DNA from: Ruminiclostridium papyrosolvens DSM 2782
GTDB lineage: Bacteria > Bacillota > Clostridia > Acetivibrionales > DSM-1351
Length of the DNA stretch: 64,000 bases
Assembly: GCF_029318685.1 (NCBI RefSeq)
Contig: NZ_CP119677.1
Coordinates: forward strand, 2,781,001-2,845,000
Direction: 5' to 3'
Position numbers and translations under genes: made by a program. The notes beneath the pieces were generated by a model. The model was given only the letters and a program-made list of their open reading frames with translations. It ran no database searches and was not told the DNA's origin. This document shows positions 30,156 to 39,244 of the stretch, in pieces (position 1 is the stretch's first letter; each line of letters opens with the position of its first letter).

Positions 30156-30699
30156 GTCCTAATGCCAGTTTTACAGGTATATACAGAATCTGAACTATTA
30201 CTGCATTTGCTAAAGCAGTTGCCAGTATTATTATTGAAAACATATTGAACGGTATTGCTTTTACGTCCGCACCTGCATAAAACGCAATATACAATACTCC
30301 AAGGTAAGTAAGTCCGCTTGCAAGAGTACTTAGAAAAGTAGCCAGTACGGGTTTTAATAGTGAATAGGCTCTAAATTTGATAGGTAGGCTAATGAGTAAA
30401 GCCATTACCAATGCACCTAAAGGCTCACTTATTATATTAATATACGGTGTACCCGGGAAAACCTGACAGATTGCTCCTGCTATGATACCTATGATTATAG
30501 CTTCCGATAACCTTGGCTTTATTATGAGAATTGCCAGACAATACATTGCAATGATAAAATTCGGCTTCATACCGGCATTGAACATTGAGCCTACAAAGAA
30601 CTTGAGTACAGCTCCCGTTGCCAGTAACACACCTACGAGAATTACGTCAGAAATTGTAAGTCCTGCTTTTTTGTTTTTTTGAACTAATCTTTTTTCCAT
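30139..30699 (-). CDS. trpP: ECF substrate-binding subunit, TrpP-like (probable tryptophan importer)
   Basis: This 186-residue membrane protein has about six spans. LVGVLLATGAVLKFF, then GMKPNFIIAMYCLAILI and IIGIIAGAICQVFPG match the TrpP tryptophan transporter pattern (AIGAVLH, FGMKPD, GI-G-I-A-FPG). Encoded directly before two ATPases and EcfT, it forms a dedicated transporter. The leader carries a (G/U)AG repeat array of the kind bound by the tryptophan-sensing protein TRAP, which independently supports tryptophan as substrate. GGAGG before the ATG can be sequestered by a leader hairpin. Confidence 0.85.
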   Translation of the reverse strand: MEKRLVQKNKKAGLTISDVILVGVLLATGAVLKFFVGSMFNAGMKPNFIIAMYCLAILIIKPRLSEAIIIGIIAGAICQVFPGTPYINIISEPLGALVMALLISLPIKFRAYSLLKPVLATFLSTLASGLTYLGVLYIAFYAGADVKAIPFNMFSIIILATALANAVIVQILYIPVKLALGRGRDD

Positions 30700-30704
30700 A
30701 TAAA

Positions 30705-30736
30705 AACCTCCATCAATATTTTTTTGAGTAGAGGTT
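30705..30736 (-). promoter_or_regulatory. Hairpin that can hide the trpP ribosome site
   Basis: On the reverse strand AACCUCUA (30736-30729) can pair with UGGAGGUU (30712-30705), which contains the Shine-Dalgarno GGAGG, forming 8 bp with a 16-nt loop. The same upstream arm (CUCUACU, 30733-30727) can instead pair with AGUAGAG (30860-30854) inside the first TRAP repeats. TRAP binding would therefore favour the closed ribosome site, as in the B. subtilis trpE leader. Confidence 0.6.
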
Positions 30737-30785
30737 GTGAATTTGTGTATTTTATTTTAAGCAGCCAAGGCAAATAAAACCTATT

Positions 30786-30818
30786 AAAAAAACAGGTGTA
30801 CTCTTCCCTTTACTGTTT
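30786..30818 (-). terminator. Possible attenuator hairpin in the trpP leader
   Basis: AAACAG and CTGTTT (6 bp, 17-nt loop) are followed on the reverse strand by seven Ts just after the TRAP-type repeats. The stem is weak, so attenuation by termination is only a possibility. Confidence 0.35.
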
Positions 30819-30861
30819 CTAATCTCATCTCATCTAAACTCGTCTCTTCTCATCTCTACTT
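30813..30861 (-). promoter_or_regulatory. TRAP-type (G/U)AG repeat array in the trpP leader
   Basis: Eight NAG triplets (six GAG, two UAG) start every 5 nt without exception on the reverse strand (plus-strand complements at 30854, 30849, 30844, 30839, 30834, 30829, 30824 and 30819). An AAG precedes them at the same spacing (30859-30861) and a CAG follows at 3 nt (30813-30815). TRAP, the tryptophan-activated RNA-binding ring, binds such 2-nt-spaced triplets. They start at the predicted 5' end of the mRNA. Confidence 0.82.
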
Positions 30862-30867
30862 GTAAAG

Positions 30868-30897
30868 AATATAACATCCGTCAGCAATAATTGTCAA
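30868..30897 (-). promoter_or_regulatory. Promoter of the trpP-ECF operon
   Basis: TTGACA (30897-30892) and TATATT (30873-30868) are spaced 18 bp on the reverse strand. The -35 lies in a small inverted repeat, ATTGTC / GACAAT (30890-30895 with 30903-30908), a possible operator. Confidence 0.7.
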
Positions 30898-30953
30898 GAT
30901 GAGACAATAAATAATATTATTTTCTATTTATTTACATTTTTCTCAAATATTCC

Positions 30954-32981
30954 TTATCTCAACACCTTGTTGTAATAATTTGTTTCTAATATTTTTGCAG
31001 ATAATTTAAACATGTCGTTTACACGTTGTGCAGTCTCAGTCCTGTATTGTTTGCTCACAGATTCTTTTGTTTCTCCCTCTGCCAATATAAATTTACCGCT
31101 TTTTGAATTGTATCGTGCTTTATCCGTAAGCCAACTCCAGTTTGAAAACACAACAAGAGGTTGTGCATCCGACAGTATATCTCTTCCCATGAGTAATCTG
31201 GAGTCATATTCCACACCCATTAGATTGGATATTGTAGGCAATATGTCCAGACTGGCACAGGGTTTACTTATCTCTTCAGATTTTATCCCCTTCGACCATA
31301 ATATAAATATCCCCTTGTAAAGTTCAAAATTTGTTTCCACGGGATGTCCTGCCAGTTCACTTATTTCGCTGTTTGTGAGCCCGTAAGGATAGTGGTCGGG
31401 GCTAATGGCAATAAGTGTATCTTCCGCAAGTCCTGATTTTTCAAGTCTGTCTATTAACTCTCCCATCGCCCTGTCAAACTCTATATTACAAGCAAGATAT
31501 GCTTTTACAGCACTTGAGTATGACAAATTCTTTACAAGCTCTCTATTTTTATCAGCCATAGCATTCCCATTAAAGGTGTACATCAAGTGTCCGCTGACAG
31601 TCATATAATATGTGTGAAATGGTGTTTTTCCAATATAGTCATCGGCTGTCTTCTGTATCATTTCAAGGTCTGATTCAGGCCAGGATTTTTTCATTTCGAG
31701 GCCATTACCAACTGCTTTAAAAGTATATCCCATATTGGGGTGGGAGACATCTCTGTGATAATAAGTATAAGAGTGGTCGTGGTATGCACGTGTTCCATAT
31801 CCAAGCTTTTTTAATTGGTTTCCCATACAGAAAGGCATATAGTTTCTTCCCGAAACGTAGAAGCTCCATATTCCAGGCTTTGGTATCAGTGAGTTGCAAG
31901 CTACATATTCTCCGTCAGATGTACTGACACCCCATATAGGAGTATAAAAATTGGTAAATCTGAAACCTTCCTGAGACATTTTGTACAGTGTCGGTGTTAA
32001 CTCCTTGTTTACCGCATATGGCGAGAATCCCTCAGCAGTTATCATAATAAGATTTTTACCCTTGAACATTCCGGTATACTTATTCTTTTTTGTGGGTTGG
32101 ACAGATTTAAAGTACCTGTGCATGGCAGCAATAGTAGTGTCTTTTTCTCCTGCAATCAAATTGTCAAAATCAAGGTTTATTGTATTATATTCTTCCCGTG
32201 AATCCTGATTAGAATTTACTTCGTCTGATGAAGAGTTATAGCTTTGTTCAGGTGTAGGTTTTTTAGCATTTTCTTCACTTTGCTTTGCTGAATGATATAG
32301 AGTCAATTGTTGTTTCTCTCCACCGTCATCGGTACTTGTAAATCCAAAAACCAAATGCTTTACATCCAGACGCGAGGTGGTAAGCATACCAAATCTGTTT
32401 ACTGATAAATCGGGTATAACAGCTTTTGAATAAAGAAAACTTGTACTGAGCTCTCCTGTATTTGACAGAGACACTAGAATGGTAGCTGCTACCTGAAAAC
32501 CTACCATAACTCCTGCCAAAATTCCTTTAAACTTCACCGTGGGCTTTCTTTCCGGAAAAAGGTTCCTGAAAATAAGTAAGAAAATAATAGGTGTCAGTAA
32601 GAAAAGAATAGTAATAGCTTTGTTTTTTGCGGCAATCATTACCTCCTGCCAGAACTGGAGTACCTGTTCTGTGCCGTTTAAGGAGAATAAAGTCAAAAAG
32701 GTACTGAATATTTGATAGTAAACAGCCTGAACTATATATATGAATGTCAGAAATACAGTAAGTACTACGGACAGAATTCTGTTAGCTCTGCTATTGAACA
32801 AGCTGCATACTAAATATAACAATATCCCAACGGGAATTGAAAATAAAATCATATAAATAAAACCGATGTTAAGCAGCTCTTTAAATACAGCTATTTTAAA
32901 AACTGACTCAAGGTAAATAATGGATATAGGAAAATACAATATTGAGCCATAATGTTGTAAGCGGTCTATTTTTTTATCCAC
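30954..32981 (-). CDS. LtaS-like sulfatase-fold membrane enzyme
   Basis: This 675-residue protein has five N-terminal membrane spans (to about residue 200), a low-complexity Ser/Asn/Glu linker (about 225-265), then an extracellular alkaline-phosphatase/sulfatase domain: NLIMITAEGFS with a metal-site Glu, nucleophile Thr in VSTSDGEYVACNSL, YHDHSYTYYHRD, and ISPDHYPYG with the distal metal Asp-His. This is the layout of lipoteichoic acid synthase and related phosphoglycerol transferases; the exact acceptor is unknown. GTG start with AGGAAAG upstream. Transcribed alone, upstream of the trpP operon. Confidence 0.88.
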   Translation of the reverse strand: MDKKIDRLQHYGSILYFPISIIYLESVFKIAVFKELLNIGFIYMILFSIPVGILLYLVCSLFNSRANRILSVVLTVFLTFIYIVQAVYYQIFSTFLTLFSLNGTEQVLQFWQEVMIAAKNKAITILFLLTPIIFLLIFRNLFPERKPTVKFKGILAGVMVGFQVAATILVSLSNTGELSTSFLYSKAVIPDLSVNRFGMLTTSRLDVKHLVFGFTSTDDGGEKQQLTLYHSAKQSEENAKKPTPEQSYNSSSDEVNSNQDSREEYNTINLDFDNLIAGEKDTTIAAMHRYFKSVQPTKKNKYTGMFKGKNLIMITAEGFSPYAVNKELTPTLYKMSQEGFRFTNFYTPIWGVSTSDGEYVACNSLIPKPGIWSFYVSGRNYMPFCMGNQLKKLGYGTRAYHDHSYTYYHRDVSHPNMGYTFKAVGNGLEMKKSWPESDLEMIQKTADDYIGKTPFHTYYMTVSGHLMYTFNGNAMADKNRELVKNLSYSSAVKAYLACNIEFDRAMGELIDRLEKSGLAEDTLIAISPDHYPYGLTNSEISELAGHPVETNFELYKGIFILWSKGIKSEEISKPCASLDILPTISNLMGVEYDSRLLMGRDILSDAQPLVVFSNWSWLTDKARYNSKSGKFILAEGETKESVSKQYRTETAQRVNDMFKLSAKILETNYYNKVLR

Positions 32982-33024
32982 ATACTTTCCTGCTCTCTAA
33001 TAAATTTTTATACCATTGTTAAAT

Positions 33025-33606
33025 TTATTTTCCTTCTATAAAATATGTTGCTTCCATGTCTGCCGTACATAATGCAAATGCCAGCGGAAACTGCTCAAAT
33101 GCATCACCTATACATCTTTTATCTTCACAGCCCGAAAAGCCCATGTGATAACGTATTGCAAAGGCTTCCTCTCTGGTCAGTTTCATGAAGCCTGTTATTA
33201 TGTATACTGATTTTTCACCATGGCCATATGGAAGCCTGTCATCATACTCATAAGTCGGAACTGTCTGCCAAACACCTCGTTCGTCCTTAACATTCCGGGT
33301 TCCCGGCCTGTAACAGTTTATTTTACATATATCATGTAAAAGTGCAGATATCGCAATTGTTTCAGAATCATAATTTAGTCCGTAAATATCCTTTACTCTT
33401 GTCCTTGAAAGATAATCAACCAAACATTCATATACATTTAAGCTATGTTCGACCAAGCCGCCTTCGTAAGAACCGTGAAACCTTGTACTTGCCGGAGCCG
33501 TAAAAAAATCACTTGATTTCGACATCATGTATTCCAGAAGTTTGTCAGCTCCGTCACGTTTTATGTATGTATTATATAATTCAATGTATTTATCTTTTAA
33601 ACTCAT
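33025..33606 (-). CDS. HD-domain phosphohydrolase
   Basis: This 193-residue protein has an HD core: His in GGLVEHSLNVYE, HD in SALLHDICKIN, His in YGHGEKSVYI and RYHMGF, Asp in LCTADMEATY. The length and FTAPASTRFHGSYEGG entry match a group of clostridial and phage HD hydrolases of unknown substrate. It lies 43 bp upstream of the sulfatase-fold gene on the same strand and may share its transcript. Confidence 0.8.
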   Translation of the reverse strand: MSLKDKYIELYNTYIKRDGADKLLEYMMSKSSDFFTAPASTRFHGSYEGGLVEHSLNVYECLVDYLSRTRVKDIYGLNYDSETIAISALLHDICKINCYRPGTRNVKDERGVWQTVPTYEYDDRLPYGHGEKSVYIITGFMKLTREEAFAIRYHMGFSGCEDKRCIGDAFEQFPLAFALCTADMEATYFIEGK

Positions 33607-33928
33607 ATGTAACCCCTTTATTCTGATATTTTCTAATGTAATAAGTTAATAAGCAATTTTATTATAATATTTTTATTAGAAGCAAAACAAGAGTAACTTT
33701 TAAAAAAGCTGTACAGTGCCTCAACTTCAGAAAACTGTACAGCTTCACATATGTAAGTTTTTGATTTATATACTTCATCAAACTATATTTATCTGACATT
33801 CAACCGGAAGGGTATATTTCCGAGTGCCAAAAGATTTATGAAAAAAGTCACAGGCATTAATTACTTAATTTGTAAAATATAGCTTTTATATACATAATAT
33901 TAAACAGGTTTGTAAAAGTCAATTTTCT
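33607..33928. other. Intergenic stretch with terminator and a short unexplained frame
   Basis: The main feature is the 12-bp terminator at 33706-33745. On the reverse strand 33862-33794 holds a 22-codon frame (MPVTFFINLLALGNIPFRLN and two more residues) without a ribosome site; it may be a remnant of a lost gene end. Nothing else is recognisable. Confidence 0.4.
33702..33745 (-). terminator. Intrinsic terminator of the glycan operon
   Basis: A 12-bp perfect stem (33706-33717 with 33734-33745), 16-nt loop, followed on the reverse strand by six Ts. It lies 184 bp after the last glycosyltransferase gene. Confidence 0.9.
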
Positions 33929-34771
33929 TTATACCCTTACAGTTAGTTTTTTAATAACATCATTTATTTTGACTGCTATCCATATAGGCAGTATTGAAGT
34001 AATTATTTTTTGACAAAAGTTAATAATTCCAGCCATAAAAGGCGGACGTATTCCATATTGTTTTTTAGCTCTTTTTCTAACAATCGATATAAATTTAAAG
34101 GTTCTTTTAATATCTGTTGAAATAAGTGAATTTTGCCTTTGACGGTAGAGTATAATTGAATCTTCTATATTGGCGAACTTTCCGTATTTAAATAGTCTGA
34201 AGTATAAATCCAAACCTTCAGCTACTGTAAGGCTCTCATCAAAGTAAAAAACTTCGGGAGGAATTTTTGAGAAGTTATACATACTGGCTGGATCTGCGAT
34301 AGGCTGAAAGGAGAAAAACTTCTTTTTTATTTCTTTGTCACTAAGAGGAAATCTGGTTCCGCCTATTATTTTATCATCTTCATCAATATATGTTTCCTGT
34401 CCCCCAACAACTATACACTCCGGATTATCCATCAGAAAAGCAACCTGCTTTTCAATCCTGTCTATGACCATGATATTGTCTGAATCCATACGTGCAATTA
34501 TTTGACCTGTACTGTGTTTAAGTGCGTGATTTAGTGTATGGCTGACACCCCTGTTTACCTCATTTTGAAATACTTTAATACGACTGTCTTTTTTGCTGTA
34601 TTCATTCAGGATTCTAAAGGAATTATCCTCGGAACCGTCATCTACTGCAATGATTTCTATATTTTTATATGTCTGTTTTATAACACTCTCCAGGCATTTG
34701 GCAAGATATTTTTCCGTATTGTAAACAGGAATAATGACACTAACCTTTGGGTAATCATGGCTTTTATTCAT
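33929..34771 (-). CDS. GT2-family glycosyltransferase
   Basis: This 280-residue GT-A fold enzyme has VSVIIPVYNTEKYLAKCLESV, the nucleotide-binding AVDDGSEDNS, the DxD motif MDSDN, and a WGxxED-like VAEGLDLYFRLFKYG segment. There is no C-terminal membrane domain beyond one hydrophobic patch (FCQKIITSILPIWIAVKI), so it is probably membrane-associated on the cytosolic face. Last gene of the surface-glycan operon. Confidence 0.9.
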   Translation of the reverse strand: MNKSHDYPKVSVIIPVYNTEKYLAKCLESVIKQTYKNIEIIAVDDGSEDNSFRILNEYSKKDSRIKVFQNEVNRGVSHTLNHALKHSTGQIIARMDSDNIMVIDRIEKQVAFLMDNPECIVVGGQETYIDEDDKIIGGTRFPLSDKEIKKKFFSFQPIADPASMYNFSKIPPEVFYFDESLTVAEGLDLYFRLFKYGKFANIEDSIILYRQRQNSLISTDIKRTFKFISIVRKRAKKQYGIRPPFMAGIINFCQKIITSILPIWIAVKINDVIKKLTVRV

Positions 34772-34777
34772 ACTAAA

Positions 34778-35845
34778 TCACCTTTTTAAATACATATTTA
34801 TAGATAATGGATTGTGATCTGATAAACCCTTATGGGGGAGATATTTGTGTGAGCTTATAAGGATATTGTCGTTTTTAGGTACAAAAGCGTAGTCAAATCT
34901 CCACAGCTTCAATCCATCCATCTCAAACGTAAGCGGTAAAATGTATTTTGAATACTTTACTGTATCAATATGATCTTTCAGCAGCCCGTTCATTACTCCC
35001 ATAGATTTTGATGAATTGAAATCTCCTTCTATAAAGTAATCCGTTTTTGTTTTTTTGATGTCCTCGTATAAGTTCTTAAACCCAATTTCTCTGGCCTTGT
35101 ATCTTCTTGATATGGCATTGTAAAAATAAGGCACAAATGGATTTCCGGGTTCTATGTGAAGCAGCATATGCACATTGAAAAAGCGCATTGTTTTACCGTT
35201 AATTTCTACATCTGAAACTGCATACTGCTCAGAATAGTCCGCATGAGACCGGATTATAGGATATTTAGATATAATAACAAACTGGCCGTCTGTTGAGAAA
35301 TAGTATCCCGGAAATTCTTTCTTAATCCTTTCTGTTTCGTCTATTGTAAGATAATTTGGTGGAAAGCCCGGAATAATATTGCAGATTTTAAATGGCTTCT
35401 GACTTTTGTCATTTCTGTCAGTTACACAGTGAAGGTATTCTTGAAGAAGGTAAACATCTGCCTTTTGATTTTTCAGATAATCATAAAAGGCATTTCCGTC
35501 TTTCAGCTGATCCCAGAGGTTTGTGTTCCAACAAAATACCTTCACCGGCATGTAATTATCCTTATTTATATTGTTGTTGCTTTTCGTTGCAATATTTATA
35601 TCAAACTGAGTTATTCCCATTATCAAGGAGACTGACACTATACCTATGAATATGACTTTTTTCTTTTTTTGAACTAAAAAGTATACCAATAGTATAACAG
35701 GAACTATTACGAAAAAGAATGTAGGCGTACTTGCGGGGAAATTCAGAAGAAAGAATTTCCCTACAAATACAATATGTATAATCATATAAACAAACCATAA
35801 TACTGCTAGTGTCTTAATTGTGTTTTGTACATATTTTTTCATCAC
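34778..35845 (-). CDS. Membrane-anchored endonuclease/exonuclease/phosphatase-family protein
   Basis: This 355-residue protein has three N-terminal membrane spans (to about residue 90) followed by an EEP domain: VFCWNTNLWD, LLQEYLH (catalytic Glu), NVHMLLH, EGDFNSS (Asp-Asn) and GLSDHNPLSIN (Asp-His). With the active domain outside the cell, a phosphodiesterase acting on lipid- or glycan-phosphate is more likely than a nuclease. It sits between two GT2 genes in the glycan operon, which supports an envelope role. Confidence 0.85.
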   Translation of the reverse strand: MMKKYVQNTIKTLAVLWFVYMIIHIVFVGKFFLLNFPASTPTFFFVIVPVILLVYFLVQKKKKVIFIGIVSVSLIMGITQFDINIATKSNNNINKDNYMPVKVFCWNTNLWDQLKDGNAFYDYLKNQKADVYLLQEYLHCVTDRNDKSQKPFKICNIIPGFPPNYLTIDETERIKKEFPGYYFSTDGQFVIISKYPIIRSHADYSEQYAVSDVEINGKTMRFFNVHMLLHIEPGNPFVPYFYNAISRRYKAREIGFKNLYEDIKKTKTDYFIEGDFNSSKSMGVMNGLLKDHIDTVKYSKYILPLTFEMDGLKLWRFDYAFVPKNDNILISSHKYLPHKGLSDHNPLSINMYLKR

Positions 35846-35890
35846 AGTTATAAAACCTCCAAATTTATTCAGACTTGGATTCAGAAAGAG

Positions 35891-36700
35891 TTACCGGTAT
35901 ATAAGCTTGTTCAGAAATTTTGCCATCCATATTGAAGCTTTATCACCTTTAATTTTTCTTAAGAAATACTCAAAGTTCTTTTGATTTTCGCTACTTTGTT
36001 GAGATTTATTTACAGGATGAACAAGATGGTAATTTACTATCGAAAAATTTCTTTTTATTTTAACACCCGATTTGCCTAACCTGTATCCCAAATCTGTATC
36101 CTCAAGACCCCAACCTGTAAAATTTTCATCAAACATATTGACAGCTATCAAGTCTTGCCTGCGTGCCGAAGAATTTCCGGTACTGAAAGTTATTCGTTCT
36201 ATAAGCTGACCGAATATAAGGCGTGCAATTTTTTTAGCCGGTTCATAGGGTTCAGGTATTGAATCCCCATCAATCCTACGGTAGTCTGATTCTGTTAAGC
36301 CATTTAAATAAAACTGTTCAAGGACTTCTTCCGGATATTCTACATTATTTCTTTGTCCAACTATAGCAAAACGCCCATTTTTATGGCTCATTACATGTTT
36401 TGATATAAAGTCACTGCAAGGTATCCTGTCATCATCAAGAAAAATAACAATTTCACCGGATGCCTTGAGAATACCGGAGTTTCGTGCCTTTGAACGTCCA
36501 ACGTTTTCAGAGTGAATTATTTGTATTGTTTCAAAACCCAGCTTCAACTTTTTAAAATCACAAAGCACTTTCTCTGAACAACCGTCAAATATTACTATAA
36601 CCTCTACAGTTTCATCAACCTGAGATTCCAGAGCCTTTAGAATCAAGCGGAGCCTTGAAAGCTTATTCATTGTAGGAATTACAATACTAGCTTTTTTCAT
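35891..36700 (-). CDS. GT2-family glycosyltransferase (galactosyltransferase-like C-domain)
   Basis: This 269-residue enzyme begins KASIVIPTMNKLSRLRLIL, has the FLDDDRIPC DxD region, and carries the FTGWGLEDTDLGYRLGKSG motif of the Glyco_transf_7C domain. It probably transfers a hexose or hexosamine in glycan assembly. It is preceded by an aminotransferase gene and followed by the EEP gene. Confidence 0.9.
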   Translation of the reverse strand: MKKASIVIPTMNKLSRLRLILKALESQVDETVEVIVIFDGCSEKVLCDFKKLKLGFETIQIIHSENVGRSKARNSGILKASGEIVIFLDDDRIPCSDFISKHVMSHKNGRFAIVGQRNNVEYPEEVLEQFYLNGLTESDYRRIDGDSIPEPYEPAKKIARLIFGQLIERITFSTGNSSARRQDLIAVNMFDENFTGWGLEDTDLGYRLGKSGVKIKRNFSIVNYHLVHPVNKSQQSSENQKNFEYFLRKIKGDKASIWMAKFLNKLIYR

Positions 36701-36733
36701 ATGCTTACTCCCTCTGTAGTTTTCTTTTTAAGA

Positions 36734-38140
36734 CTAGCTTCTCAGCTTTTTAAGGTAGTCGAAGCCTACTTTCCATAGGTTCTCACTTAAAACCTTCTTG
36801 AGGGATTCAATAAAGTAATCTACTTGTTCTCTGTTAATAATAAGGCTTGGTGTAATAAGTATCTGGCTTGAATCATGTGGAGGTGTGTTAAGCAGAATAC
36901 TGTAGTCCTTGAGCATTGAGGTTATTACAGAACCTGTAACAAACTTTTCTACCAAATCCGTTCCAGTACTTGAGAAAAATTTAACTATCTTTTCTGCCCT
37001 TGAATGGAAAATAATACATGCCAATAGTCCAACTCCACGAACATCAGCTACTATATCAGGAAATTCCTTTTTGACTTCCTGAAGTCTTGATAATAGATAT
37101 TTACCCATTTCTTCTGAATTTTCCAGAAGTTTCTCATCTCTGATAATATTCAGCACTTCAATTGCAGAAACTACCTCTTCCCCAAAACCGTTATATGTAG
37201 TGGAGTGAAGTGTTGCTTCATTCATCTTTGAATATGCCTTATTAAATATCTTTGGTCTTGTAATAAATCCTGCAAAAGTGGCCTTTCCACCACCAAATGC
37301 CTTTGAGAAGGAACAAATGTCAGGACAAATTCCATAATGCTCAAAGCCAAACATTTTTCCCGTCCTTCCGAAGCCTGTAAACACCTCATCCATAATAAGT
37401 ACGATGTCATACTTGTCACAGATCCTGCGAACCTCTTCATAATAGCTTTTATCAGGTATAACGACACCTTCGGAACGAATTGCCTCTATTATAAATGTAC
37501 CTATTTTAGTTGAATTTTTACCGGTTTTATTTTCTTCAATAACTCGTTTGAAATCTTGGATATCCCCATACTTTATCATTATACAGTTTTCTGTCTTATT
37601 GAAATGATCATTTTGATGCTTTTCAGATCCGGATAATGTAAGTGTTGCATGAGTCTTGCCGTGAAAGGATATATCCGTATAAACAACGGTTTTCCTTGAC
37701 ATACCACTATATTTTTCTGCAAGCTTAAGAGCTCCCTCATTAGCCTCGGCACCACTATTGCAAAAGAACATAACTTCAAGGTCTTCAGGAAAAATAAGTG
37801 AAAGATTATTGCAAAGTACTCCTTGATACGGCGATGGGAAAAATTTCCATGATTCCAATCTCTTTTCTTCTGCCCATTTTTTTCTCACTTCTATTATTCT
37901 CGGATGGTTATGTCCCGCAACCAACATTCCCAAGTGTCCCGTCATATCAAGAACTTTACGTCCATCTCTTAAGGTAACATACATTCCGCTTGCTTCTACA
38001 GGTATTGAATCGGCAAAGCCAAGCATTGAAAGTGTTTTTCCCAGTTGGCTTGAAATGTGCTTTTTAAATAATCTCAGGTTTTCTTTCTCTGTCATATTAT
38101 GTGCATCTTCAATTGTTAAAAAATTCTTATCCTCGTACAT
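36734..38140 (-). CDS. Class III PLP aminotransferase
   Basis: This 468-residue fold-type I enzyme of the class III (GSA/ornithine aminotransferase) group has the phosphate-binding FFCNSGAEANEGALKLA, the VLIMDEVFTGFGRTGKMFGFEHYG segment with the PLP-ring Asp, and the Schiff-base lysine in CSFSKAFGGG. Embedded in a glycan operon it may make an amino-sugar or amino-acid decoration, but sequence alone does not give the substrate. Confidence 0.88.
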   Translation of the reverse strand: MYEDKNFLTIEDAHNMTEKENLRLFKKHISSQLGKTLSMLGFADSIPVEASGMYVTLRDGRKVLDMTGHLGMLVAGHNHPRIIEVRKKWAEEKRLESWKFFPSPYQGVLCNNLSLIFPEDLEVMFFCNSGAEANEGALKLAEKYSGMSRKTVVYTDISFHGKTHATLTLSGSEKHQNDHFNKTENCIMIKYGDIQDFKRVIEENKTGKNSTKIGTFIIEAIRSEGVVIPDKSYYEEVRRICDKYDIVLIMDEVFTGFGRTGKMFGFEHYGICPDICSFSKAFGGGKATFAGFITRPKIFNKAYSKMNEATLHSTTYNGFGEEVVSAIEVLNIIRDEKLLENSEEMGKYLLSRLQEVKKEFPDIVADVRGVGLLACIIFHSRAEKIVKFFSSTGTDLVEKFVTGSVITSMLKDYSILLNTPPHDSSQILITPSLIINREQVDYFIESLKKVLSENLWKVGFDYLKKLRS

Positions 38141-38182
38141 TTTCTAACTCCCCCTTGTTATATATTATTAAAATTTTATGAC

Positions 38183-39244
38183 TTAAAAAAATAGTTTGGC
38201 ATATTTTAAAATTCCCTGGTTCCAAACAACATTATTGCTTGCCCCCGGTTTATTCCCAATTTTGTTCCTATTTTCAAGATACCAGCGGTAATTTCTTACC
38301 AGCGAATCCTTATTTGAGTGTTTTGGCTTATAGCCAAGCTTCTTTTCTGCCTTTTCAATAGAAACATAGTAGTTTCTGTTGAGTTTTAGATACAGCCTTT
38401 TATAAAAAGGCGAAAGCTTTAATTTCTCAAGAATATTCAGAATAAAGAACATTGGCTTTGCAGGAAAACATTTTATCTTTTTGTTAAAGCCTGCCGCATC
38501 AAGTACCGACTGGTAATCATCCTTTATGGTAGAAAATTCTTTTGCTCCGATGTTGAAAAGGTCATTTGCGTTGTTAGCATCTACTGATATGGCCAAATAA
38601 ATTGCCTGACACAAATCCTCCACATCCAGTAATTGGTATTTATTTTTCCCCGGACCAAGCATCGGAAAGTTCCTTCCTTCACTTGCCCATTCATAAAGTA
38701 TTCCGAAAGTTCCCAATCTTTCAGGCCCTAAAAAAGATCTCGGACGAAGTACACTGACACAGTGGCCCTTACTTCTCCAATGGTCACAAAGCCTTTCTGT
38801 TTCTATCTTACTCCTGTTGTAGGGGTCATAGGGCTTAACTTCGTCTGTCTCATATATTGGAGCCTTTTCAGGTACACCATACACAGATGTAGATGATATG
38901 TAAACAAACCTTTCGACCTTTCCTGTAGTAAATGCACATTCTAATAAATTTGACGTACCGTTTATAATGATGTCGTATATCTGAGCTTCTTCATATGAAG
39001 GAGATGCTCCGGCACAATGTACTACTATATCAATATCACCTATAACCTTTTCAACATCTTCCTTTTTTCTTATGTCGCCCTTATATACCTGAAAGTTTGA
39101 AAATTCAGAGCTATTCTGATTTATATCAAAAAGAACAAGTTCGTAATTTTCTCTTCCATTTTCATGTAAATACTTAACAAGATTTCTACCCAAAACACCA
39201 TTATTTCCGGTTATAAGAACTTTCTTTTTCATGTGTTCGCTCAC
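38183..39244 (-). CDS. NAD-dependent sugar epimerase/dehydratase
   Basis: This 353-residue extended SDR has KVLITGNNGVLGRNLVKYL (GxxGxxG), DIDIVVHCAGASP, the active-site ISSTSVYG and YNRSK (Tyr-x3-Lys), and RPRSFLGPERLG. It probably acts on a nucleotide or lipid-linked sugar for the glycan. It overlaps the upstream glycosyltransferase gene by 4 nt. Confidence 0.9.
   Translation of the reverse strand: MSEHMKKKVLITGNNGVLGRNLVKYLHENGRENYELVLFDINQNSSEFSNFQVYKGDIRKKEDVEKVIGDIDIVVHCAGASPSYEEAQIYDIIINGTSNLLECAFTTGKVERFVYISSTSVYGVPEKAPIYETDEVKPYDPYNRSKIETERLCDHWRSKGHCVSVLRPRSFLGPERLGTFGILYEWASEGRNFPMLGPGKNKYQLLDVEDLCQAIYLAISVDANNANDLFNIGAKEFSTIKDDYQSVLDAAGFNKKIKCFPAKPMFFILNILEKLKLSPFYKRLYLKLNRNYYVSIEKAEKKLGYKPKHSNKDSLVRNYRWYLENRNKIGNKPGASNNVVWNQGILKYAKLFF

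Noticed and set aside
30813-30873. Antiterminator stem between CTTTAC near the promoter and GTAAAG after the repeats
   Set aside because: CTTTAC lies at or before the predicted transcription start, so it is probably not in the mRNA; the SD-blocking model fits better.
33780-33870. Possible riboswitch or small RNA downstream of the glycan operon
   Set aside because: No known riboswitch core could be matched; the only clear structure is the separate terminator at 33706-33745.
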